This document shows positions 1 through 4,821 of a stretch of 5,330 nucleotides of DNA, one piece after another. This DNA comes from Chloroflexota bacterium (GTDB lineage Bacteria; Chloroflexota; UBA6077; JADZDV01), in contig JADZDV010000040.1 in assembly GCA_020850915.1 (NCBI GenBank), positions 1 through 5,330 on the forward strand, given 5' to 3'. Under the pieces are notes generated by a model, which saw nothing but the letters and a program-made list of their open reading frames with translations, had not been told where the DNA came from and searched no databases. Position 1 is the first letter of the stretch, and each line of letters starts with the position of its first letter. The translations under genes and the position numbers were made by a program.

Positions 1-47
1 ACGTAGCTGCGCAGGATGATGTTCCGCCGTGACAAGCGCTCCGCCAG
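1..47. repeat. 47-bp direct repeat, copy 1 (left edge)
   Basis: Positions 1-47 are identical to 839-885 and diverge at position 48 (A here, C at 886). In the second copy the minus strand encodes LAERLSRRNIILRSYV of MFS motif A in frame. Here the same bases lie 838 bp away, which is not a multiple of three, so the MFS frame reads them as unrelated residues. The copy begins exactly at the window edge, so its full length is unknown. An assembly or read chimera at a contig end is the simplest explanation, and a real tandem duplication is the alternative. Confidence 0.95.
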
Positions 48-1092
48 AGTAGCGGGGCACCGGGCTCAGGCCGAGGATGGCCGTGCGATGCTCGGCCGGG
101 ATGACCCGGGCGTTGTGCGAGTGCAGCACGGTGTTCGAAAACGCCACCGGGATGGCTCGCAGGACGGCGAGGATGCCGAGCAGCCAGATCGTCGGCGCGA
201 CTGCCATGCCGGCCGTCACGACGGTGCCAAAGAGCATGGCGCGGGTGGAGATCGTCGCCTCGTCGACGCGGTGGACCAGCCGCCCAACGGCCCAGGTGGC
301 CGCGCCAGTACAGGCGCCGTAGATGCCAAGGACCCAGCCGATCGTCGACACCGGGTCGGCGGCGAGCTGGGTGATGCGAACAGGCAGGTAGGCCTCGACA
401 ATGCTGGCGGCCGCGCGCTGGCTGAAGGCACAGATGAAGTTCCAGCGCACCGTGTCCAGCCGCCAGGCAAGCCTGACCACTTCGGCGGTCCGCCGCAGCA
501 CCGAGCCCTCGCCCCTGGGGGCGACCGGTTCCGGCATGAGCAGGAGCAGCACCAGGGAGCAGGCCATCATCGCGGCGGCGTCCGCCACGAAGACCCAGCG
601 CAGGCCGACGTATGGGATCGCCAGGGCGCCGAGCGGGGGGCCGAAACTGATCCCGATCGGCATGGCCGACTGGACCAGGGCGATAGCCGGGCCGAGGTGA
701 CGGCGCGGAACGAGCATCGACTGGACGGCGACGATGACCGCCAGCGTACCAGCCCCGAGGCCCATGACCGCGCGGGCCAGCACGAGCAGGTTGACGTCTG
801 GCGCCCAGGCCATCAGGAGCAGTGAGATGGAGTAGGCCACGTAGCTGCGCAGGATGATGTTCCGCCGTGACAAGCGCTCCGCCAGCACGCCCCAGAACGG
901 CGTCATCGGCACGGCCATGCCGGTCGAGACGACGGCCAGCAGCCCGGTCCAGACCACGACCTCGCTGGGCGTCTGCCTCAGGCCGTGCAGCAGCAGGGGC
1001 GTGAACGCCTGCGTATGGCCGTCGGCGATGGACTGAAAGATGGAGCAGACAAAGAAGAGCGTGTTCGCCCCGCGCCACGAAAGCCGCCTCAC
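1..1092 (-). CDS. MFS transporter, 3' end missing at left edge
   Basis: This is a major facilitator superfamily permease of the inner membrane; the substrate cannot be told. Read on the minus strand from GTG 1092, the frame is open for all 364 codons to the edge. The start is supported by an ACGGAG ribosome binding site a few bases upstream and by an in-frame stop at 1117-1119. Family marks are: the motif A loop after TM2 (GVLAERLSRR, residues 68-77); a motif B arginine in TM4 (R107 in LARAVMGLGAG); a motif C-like GISFGPPLGA in TM5 (about 147-156); a central loop near residues 185-205; and the second-half loop GRLVHR (about 270-275). The usual length is about 400, so only the last helix or two is lacking. 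Everything after YSGGA (about residue 350) is a duplicated, out-of-frame segment of the gene's own motif A region, so the true C-terminus is not represented. Its promoter region would overlap the repeat arm at 1131-1158; CATAAA is a weak -10 candidate. Family assignment is firm, substrate unknown. Confidence 0.88.
   Translation of the reverse strand, partial: MRRLSWRGANTLFFVCSIFQSIADGHTQAFTPLLLHGLRQTPSEVVVWTGLLAVVSTGMAVPMTPFWGVLAERLSRRNIILRSYVAYSISLLLMAWAPDVNLLVLARAVMGLGAGTLAVIVAVQSMLVPRRHLGPAIALVQSAMPIGISFGPPLGALAIPYVGLRWVFVADAAAMMACSLVLLLLMPEPVAPRGEGSVLRRTAEVVRLAWRLDTVRWNFICAFSQRAAASIVEAYLPVRITQLAADPVSTIGWVLGIYGACTGAATWAVGRLVHRVDEATISTRAMLFGTVVTAGMAVAPTIWLLGILAVLRAIPVAFSNTVLHSHNARVIPAEHRTAILGLSPVPRYSGGALVTAEHHPAQLR
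839..885. repeat. 47-bp direct repeat, copy 2 (inside MFS motif A)
   Basis: This is the in-frame and presumably original copy of the repeat at 1-47. It encodes the conserved loop between TM2 and TM3 of the MFS transporter and continues smoothly into MFS sequence on both sides, whereas copy 1 does not. Confidence 0.95.
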
Positions 1093-1130
1093 GCGGGCTC
1101 CGTGCGGGCTCTTACTTTATGGGAGCTCTT

Positions 1131-1158
1131 GTCATCCTGAGCGAAGCGAAGGATCACG
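1131..1158 (+). repeat. REP-like inverted repeat, outer left arm
   Basis: The 28-nt arm begins GTCATCCTGAGC and ends GGATCACG. It is the reverse complement of 1313-1340 with one mismatch. Its internal part GAGCGAAGCGAAGGATC belongs to a widespread dispersed repeat that turns up in many environmental bacterial genomes and is often mistranslated as VILSEAKD or ILRSAQDD; that link is from general knowledge, not from a search. The arm lies 38 bp upstream of the MFS start, so it may affect expression of that gene. Confidence 0.9.
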
Positions 1159-1200
1159 CCGTTGCGAACCGCCCACTCGGAGCGGGCGATCCCTGGAGCC

Positions 1201-1221
1201 GTAAGGTGGACTCCGCCCACC
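1201..1221 (+). repeat. Inner inverted repeat, left arm (second REP-like family)
   Basis: The 21-nt arm (GTAAGGTGGACTCCGCCCAC plus C) matches the reverse complement of 1250-1270 at 17 of 21 positions, with a 28-nt spacer. All four differences are transitions. This GTAGGGTGGGCCCTGCCCACC-type element is unrelated in sequence to the outer arms and is itself an imperfect hairpin (GGTGG...CCACC). Confidence 0.8.
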
Positions 1222-1249
1222 ATTCCCTGATCGTCCTCAACGCGGAGGC

Positions 1250-1270
1250 GGTGGGCAGGGCCCACCCTAC
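1250..1270 (-). repeat. Inner inverted repeat, right arm
   Basis: This is the partner of 1201-1221. Read on the minus strand it gives GTAGGGTGGG then CCCTGCCCACC. With the left arm it forms a stem nested inside the outer 28-nt arms, so the 1131-1340 segment could fold as a long cruciform or hairpin with two separate stems. Confidence 0.8.
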
Positions 1271-1312
1271 GACTGGTCGGCTGATCCGGTTCCATCTGGA
1301 TGTCTCCTACTG

Positions 1313-1340
1313 CGTGATCCTTCGCTCCGCTCAGGATGAC
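1313..1340 (-). repeat. REP-like inverted repeat, outer right arm
   Basis: This is the partner of 1131-1158, with 27 of 28 positions complementary. Its last 12 bases, GCTCAGGATGAC at 1329-1340, are also the first 12 bases of the 21-bp tandem array that follows. The array therefore appears to have arisen by repeated duplication of this arm's outer end. Confidence 0.9.
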
Positions 1341-1643
1341 AGGTGGGATGCTCAGGATGACAGGTGGGATGCTCAGGATGACAGGTGGGATGCTCAGGAT
1401 GACAGGTGGTATGCTCAGAATGACAGGTGGGATGCTCAGGATGACAGGTGGGATGCTCAGGATGACAGGTGGGATGCTCAAGATGACAAGTGGGATGCTC
1501 AGGATGACAGGTGGGATGCTCAGGATGACAAGTTGGGTGCTCAGGATGACAGGTGGGATGCTTAAGATGACAAGTTGGGTGCTCAAGATAACAAGTTGAG
1601 TGCTCAGAATGACAGGTTGGGTGCTCAGAATGACAGGCGTGCT
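1329..1643 (+). repeat. Tandem array, 15 units of 21 bp
   Basis: The consensus unit is GCTCAGGATGAC plus the spacer AGGTGGGAT. Units start at 1329 and then every 21 bp to 1623, with no insertion or deletion across 315 bp. Units 1-3, 6, 7, 9 and 11 are identical. Units 10 and 12 share an AAGTTGGGT variant spacer, and units 12-15 are the most diverged. The order is fresh copies near the REP arm and decayed ones at the far end. Because 21 is a multiple of three, all frames without stops translate into seven-residue repeats. This is a minisatellite derived from a REP arm. It is not a CRISPR array, since the spacers are the same in every unit. Confidence 0.97.
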
Positions 1644-1879
1644 ATGTCCTAACATGTCTCCGTGGCGTCTTCGTCTGATCCATTGGTACTCGCGCGTGAT
1701 TCATTCGCACGGCCGCGTCGTCGCTACGCGGAAACCCCTGCGAAGACCGCGAGCGCGAGCGGCCCACGCTGCTGGCCATCCTATTACGGCCGCGCGGCGG
1801 ATGTCGAGCAGCGCCACTGCGCAGGAGGCTGGGCCGATTGCCCGAGCCACGAGCCCGCCGCCAGGCGTAGCTTCCGGAG

Positions 1880-3388
1880 ATGACTGCTCTGGGGGGATGC
1901 GTGGGCGAGATGGAGCTGACCGGGGGGCAACGCGCCGGCCGGAAGCTGATCGAGGACGTCGAGTTGTTCAGCGAGCGGGCGCTGGGGGTGGCGTTGCGGC
2001 CGTACCAGCTCGCGCCATTACGGGCCATCCTGGACTCCGTGCTCAACGACCGCGGACTGGTCTTCAGCGTCATGTTCCCGCGCCAGGCCGGCAAGAACCA
2101 GCTCTCAGCCCACCTCGAAGCGTACCTGCTCCAGCGCCACGTGGGGCACGACTGGCAGATCGTGAAGACCGCGCCGACCTTCGAGCCACAGCTCCGGACC
2201 TCGATGCGCCGCCTCCAGGGGCTGCTGGCCAATCCGTTCCAGGCCCACGGCTGGCACGTGGAGGCTGGCAACCGCGTCGTTCTCGGCCGGGCGGCGGCCC
2301 TCTTCCTCTCGGCTGAGCCGAGCGCGAACGTCGTCGGCGCGACGGCCCACCTGCTCGAGGTGGACGAGGCCCAGGACGTCGACCCGGACAAGTTCGACCG
2401 CGACTTCCGCCCCATGGGCGCCACGGCGAACGCCACGACCGTCATCTACGGCACGCCCTGGCTCCCGGACGACCTGCTTGGTCGGACCGTGCGCGAGAAC
2501 CGCGAGCGGGAAGCGGCGGACGGCGTGCGGCGACACTTCGAGACGAGCTGGCAGGAGGTGGCGGCCGAGAACCCGGCGTACGGCCGCTACGTCGAGGGCG
2601 AGATCGCGCGCCTGGGCGCCGACCACCCGCTCATCCGCACTCAGTACCTCCTGCTGCCGCTGGCGTCCGGCGGTGGCTTCTTCTCGCCGGAGCAGCGCGC
2701 GGCCCTCCAGGGCGAGCACGCGCGGCAGCGCCAGCCCGCGCCGGGCGCCCGCTACGTGGCCGGCGTGGACCTGGCCGGCGAGGACGAGCAGGCCCAGGAC
2801 GCCACCCTCCGGGCGCTCAAGCCGCGCAAGGACTCCACTGTGGTGACGATCGCCGAGGTCGTCTGGCAGCCGATCGTCGGCGCAGCGGCCGAGCCCTTGA
2901 TCCGTGTGGTGGAGCAGTACTGGTGGACCGGCGTGCCGCACCGCCAGCTCTTCGAGCGGCTGGTCGCCCTGCTCGGCCGCACCTGGCGCTGCGCCCGGAT
3001 CGCCGTGGACGCGACCGGCGTGGGCGCCGGCGTGGCGAGCTTCCTGGCCGACGCCCTGGGCCGCGCGATCGTCGATCCGGTCGTCTTCACTGCCCCGCGC
3101 AGGAGCGAGCTGACCTACGCCCTGCTGGCGGCAATCGCCCGCGGCGGCCTGAAGCTCTACGCCCCGGACGGCTCTCCCGAATACCGTGAGTGCTGGACCG
3201 AGATCGACCTCGCCATCAGCCACCCCGGCCCGAGCGGCCGCCTCTCCGTCGAAGTCCCGCCCGAGCGCGGCCACGACGACTTCCTGAGCGCCCTGGCTTT
3301 GACGGTGGAGGCGGCAAGGCACGGACAGCCGCGGGTGGCGGTGGGGAGGAGAAGAGATGAGGCCGGGCATGGCGAACCAGGCTTCTAG
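1880..3388 (+). CDS. Phage-type terminase large subunit (ATPase-nuclease)
   Basis: In tailed phages this protein is the motor that pumps DNA into the capsid and cuts it at the start and end of packaging. The 502-residue protein has the normal length and order. The ATPase domain carries a Walker A-type FPRQAGKN (66-73), a Walker B LLEVDEAQ with D162/E163, and a coupling motif YGTP (190-193). The RNase H-like nuclease has acidic motifs at D297 (VAGVDLAG), D377 (IAVDATGVG) and D466/D467 (GHDDFLSALAL). No key residue is missing. ATG 1880 is abutted too closely by GGAG; GTG 1901 or ATG 1910, in the same frame, are also possible starts and would remove 7 or 10 residues. No small terminase, portal, protease or capsid gene lies next to it. 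It could be a prophage remnant, a domesticated motor, or part of a mobile or satellite element. The GAF gene begins 21 bp downstream with no terminator between, so co-transcription is likely. Family call firm, role here open. Confidence 0.9.
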   Translation: MTALGGCVGEMELTGGQRAGRKLIEDVELFSERALGVALRPYQLAPLRAILDSVLNDRGLVFSVMFPRQAGKNQLSAHLEAYLLQRHVGHDWQIVKTAPTFEPQLRTSMRRLQGLLANPFQAHGWHVEAGNRVVLGRAAALFLSAEPSANVVGATAHLLEVDEAQDVDPDKFDRDFRPMGATANATTVIYGTPWLPDDLLGRTVRENREREAADGVRRHFETSWQEVAAENPAYGRYVEGEIARLGADHPLIRTQYLLLPLASGGGFFSPEQRAALQGEHARQRQPAPGARYVAGVDLAGEDEQAQDATLRALKPRKDSTVVTIAEVVWQPIVGAAAEPLIRVVEQYWWTGVPHRQLFERLVALLGRTWRCARIAVDATGVGAGVASFLADALGRAIVDPVVFTAPRRSELTYALLAAIARGGLKLYAPDGSPEYRECWTEIDLAISHPGPSGRLSVEVPPERGHDDFLSALALTVEAARHGQPRVAVGRRRDEAGHGEPGF

Positions 3389-3409
3389 ACATTCTTCGGG
3401 TTCCGTGCC

Positions 3410-4309
3410 ATGCTTCCGCGCGGCACCGGTAACTCAAGAGAGGACGCCAAGGCAGTGTGGAGGGTCTTTCGGGGCAGTATGCCGGGGCTGGCCAAGTCTG
3501 CCCTACTCATACTCGTGGGCTACATAGCGGGTGGTGTGATCGGCAATCGAGCCGACGCGGTGTTTACGTCCGCCATTCTTCCGCTCATCGACCAGGCAGT
3601 GGCTTCCTGCAATGGCGTCGCCGGCATCGCGGTGCTCGTAGCCCTGCTTGCCATCTGCATTGGATTCGTCGGCTGGGCCAGGTACAGTGGGCTTCGCAAG
3701 GAGCAGGGGGATGCTCTTGAACGTAGCTCTCGGCTGCTTCAACTCGACGACAGCCTGCTTCGCCTCTTCCCGAACATGGTCGCGGCGCCTGATCGGTCAG
3801 AACGAATCAAACGGTTGTTATCCGAGTTCCTGACCGACTGCGCCAACGTGTTCGAGCCTGATGTCTGTAGGGCGATGATCCTGCACGAAGAAGACGGGAG
3901 TCTCGTTCCCTGGGTGTCGTTCCAGATGCCCGCTGAAAGTCTCAATCGCAGCAGGTTCGATGTCTCGCACGATCTCCGCCCCGGGCAGAAGCGGGGGGTG
4001 GCAGCACAGGCGTACGTTGATGGCGAATTGCGGCTCGTCCACCTGACCCGAGGGGCAACTGGCTGGCAGGCCGATGACGAGGAATACATCGTCTTCGAAA
4101 CCGGCCGCCTGGTGCTGCCGTACCAGTCTTTCGTCGCTGTCCCGATCATGCGCCAGGAGAATCGCCTTGGCGTGCTGTGCCTGGACAGCGTTTCCCCGTC
4201 GTTGTTCGATGGTGAGGGCACGCAGCAGCTCCTCATGGCGCTGGCGTCGCGCATGGCGGCAGCAATCGTGCTCTACGAGGAACTCAATGATCTTCAGTTG
4301 TCGGCATAG
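3410..4309 (+). CDS. Two-TM membrane-anchored GAF domain protein
   Basis: The gene is likely to encode an inner-membrane sensor with a cytoplasmic GAF domain, a fold that binds small ligands such as cyclic nucleotides or chromophores. In the 299-residue product, hydrophobic segments lie at about 27-47 (LLILVGYIAGGVIG) and 70-90 (VAGIAVLVALLAICIGFVGW), with a short outer loop between. A helical linker (about 93-125) leads to the GAF domain (about 126-292). The C-terminal part is typical: SFVAVPIMRQ, GVLCLDS, then F-D-G-E and a closing amphipathic helix. No kinase, GGDEF, phosphatase or DNA-binding output follows, so it must act through a partner; the small protein downstream is a candidate. 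The start is uncertain: ATG 3410 lacks a clear ribosome site, while GTG 3455 (AGAGAGGA upstream) and ATG 3479 would both keep the membrane segments. The coding sequence uses more A/T third positions (TTA, TTG, CTT, ATA, GTT) than its neighbours, which hints at a separate origin. The ligand is not predictable. Confidence 0.78.
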   Translation: MLPRGTGNSREDAKAVWRVFRGSMPGLAKSALLILVGYIAGGVIGNRADAVFTSAILPLIDQAVASCNGVAGIAVLVALLAICIGFVGWARYSGLRKEQGDALERSSRLLQLDDSLLRLFPNMVAAPDRSERIKRLLSEFLTDCANVFEPDVCRAMILHEEDGSLVPWVSFQMPAESLNRSRFDVSHDLRPGQKRGVAAQAYVDGELRLVHLTRGATGWQADDEEYIVFETGRLVLPYQSFVAVPIMRQENRLGVLCLDSVSPSLFDGEGTQQLLMALASRMAAAIVLYEELNDLQLSA

Positions 4310-4338
4310 TTGTGAAAGAACGCCCCTTTCAGTACACT
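4310..4338 (+). promoter_or_regulatory. Possible promoter for the small SHOCT-like gene
   Basis: TTGTGA (4310-4315) and TACACT (4333-4338) are 17 bp apart, each matching four of six sigma70 consensus bases. This sits immediately after the GAF stop codon and 24 bp before the small gene's start, where an internal promoter would be expected. The match is modest; read-through from upstream would also serve. Confidence 0.35.
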
Positions 4339-4362
4339 GAATACAGGACGACGGAGGCAACC

Positions 4363-4569
4363 ATGGCGGTGCACTTGCCCGATGTGTCCCCGGCTGAGCG
4401 GGAGCGAAGGCTCGTTGAAGCGTCTGAGCGCTACATGAGCGGCACCCTGAGCGCGGCGGACTTCGAGGCCCTGGAAAAGCGGTACATGGTTGACTACCGC
4501 GCCGCCGCGATGGAGATCGCCCGGTCCAGCAGGCGAAGGAAGCCCGCTCGGCGGTCGAGAATCGACTGA
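4363..4569 (+). CDS. Small SHOCT-like protein with basic tail
   Basis: This gene encodes a 68-residue protein of unknown role. ATG 4363 is chosen because GGAGG lies at 4353-4357, five bases upstream, an ideal spacing; the frame is open back to GTG 4312, which has no such site. Residues about 11-45 (ERERRLVEASERY, then MSGTLSAADFEALEKRY) form a charged helix, a short turn and a second helix. This resembles the SHOCT pattern, in which a 'G-x-I/L-t-x-x-E/D-F-E' turn joins two helices and mediates oligomerisation or membrane-protein partnering. The tail (about 55-66) is rich in Arg and Lys and could bind nucleic acid or phospholipid. It lies 53 bp after the GAF gene and just before a terminator, so it likely ends the same transcript. 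The SHOCT assignment is by eye and tentative; the gene itself is well supported by its start signal. Confidence 0.7.
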   Translation: MAVHLPDVSPAERERRLVEASERYMSGTLSAADFEALEKRYMVDYRAAAMEIARSSRRRKPARRSRID

Positions 4570-4591
4570 CGACGCTTGGCAACACTGAACT

Positions 4592-4621
4592 ACGGCCCCG
4601 GCGGCAGATCGCCGGGGCCGT
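4592..4621 (+). terminator. Rho-independent-type terminator
   Basis: A perfect 12-bp stem (ACGGCCCCGGCG at 4592-4603, CGCCGGGGCCGT at 4610-4621) encloses a 6-base loop (GCAGAT). It is followed by CTGTGTTT, a weak T-tract. Flanking AACAC and GTGTT could lengthen the stem across an internal loop. It lies 23 bp after the small gene's stop and separates that transcript from the restriction operon. Confidence 0.75.
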
Positions 4622-4751
4622 CTGTGTTTCACGGACAGGCACCCCGTGTCATGTAGCGCCGGAACTCGCGGTGACCGGCGTGGCTCTATTTGCCCTCCAC
4701 AGCGCCGGCAGTATTTGCATCGAACACGGGCGCTTCCCGTCCGATCCGGTG
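4622..4751. other. Short intergenic spacer upstream of hsdM promoter
   Basis: No gene is supported here. A small imperfect hairpin is present (CACGG 4630-4634 and CCGTG 4644-4648) with ACAGGCACC in the loop. A further weak pairing (CGCCGG with CCGGCG) lies near 4657-4680. Neither shows a clear function. Confidence 0.5.
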
Positions 4752-4781
4752 TTGACAATTGTCGCGCTCCGGCGCTCTAAT
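4752..4781 (+). promoter_or_regulatory. Sigma70-type promoter of the hsdM operon
   Basis: A consensus -35 TTGACA (4752-4757) and a -10 TCTAAT (4776-4781, five of six) are separated by 18 bp. Transcription would start near 4788, about 34 bp before the hsdM GTG. The six-of-six -35 box in a GC-rich background makes this the best promoter in the window. Confidence 0.75.
4754..4763. promoter_or_regulatory. Palindrome GACAATTGTC over the -35 box
   Basis: This is a perfect 10-bp palindrome sharing GACA with the -35 hexamer. A dimeric regulator bound here would block RNA polymerase, so it is a candidate operator, for example for a restriction-control protein. It is short and no regulator gene is in view, so chance is possible. 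Confidence 0.4.
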
Positions 4782-4821
4782 CCCCGGCGGGCCAGACTCT
4801 TCAGACACAGCGGGGGCGTGG

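Larger units (their letters stand above)
1093..1879. other. Repeat-rich intergenic region without a convincing gene
   Basis: About 790 bp separate the divergent MFS and terminase genes. Roughly 1131-1643 is explained by nested inverted repeats and a tandem array, listed separately. The open frames across it only translate repeats (for example runs of DDRWDAQ or VILSIPP) and are not genes. The stretch 1644-1879 contains no clear promoter or RNA. An open frame at 1662-1883 (73 codons) ends in TGA overlapping the terminase ATG (ATGA at 1880-1883), but its translation has no recognisable domain. It may be a decayed small gene. Confidence 0.75.

Noticed and set aside
16..825. Long plus-strand open frame opposite the MFS gene
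   Set aside because: The translation is an Arg/Asp/Gly-rich shadow without domains. The minus strand in another frame gives a clear MFS protein with its motifs in order.
1119..1565. Plus-strand open frame with DDRWDAQ repeats
   Set aside because: This is a stop-free reading of the repeats, since 21 bp is a multiple of three. It is a known type of false protein from this repeat family.
1329..1643. CRISPR array
   Set aside because: The unit is 21 bp with the 9-bp spacer part identical between units. There are no unique spacers, no typical repeat length and no cas genes.
1089..1655. Minus-strand open frame of VILSIPP repeats
   Set aside because: It is only the translation of the 21-bp tandem array and the REP arms, and it has no start signal or domain.
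1600..2316. Plus-strand open frame running from the array into the terminase
   Set aside because: It overlaps the terminase gene in another frame and has low-complexity Arg/Pro/Ala content. The terminase frame has conserved catalytic motifs.
2105..3370. Long minus-strand open frame opposite the terminase
   Set aside because: It is an antisense shadow created by high GC content at third positions. No domain or ribosome site was seen.
4312..4362. Upstream GTG start for the small SHOCT-like protein
   Set aside because: No ribosome binding site precedes GTG 4312, while ATG 4363 has GGAGG at ideal spacing. The extra residues look like translated leader.
3818..4642. Minus-strand open frame opposite the GAF and small genes
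   Set aside because: It would run through the terminator hairpin and has no recognisable domain, whereas the plus-strand genes have good domain or start evidence.
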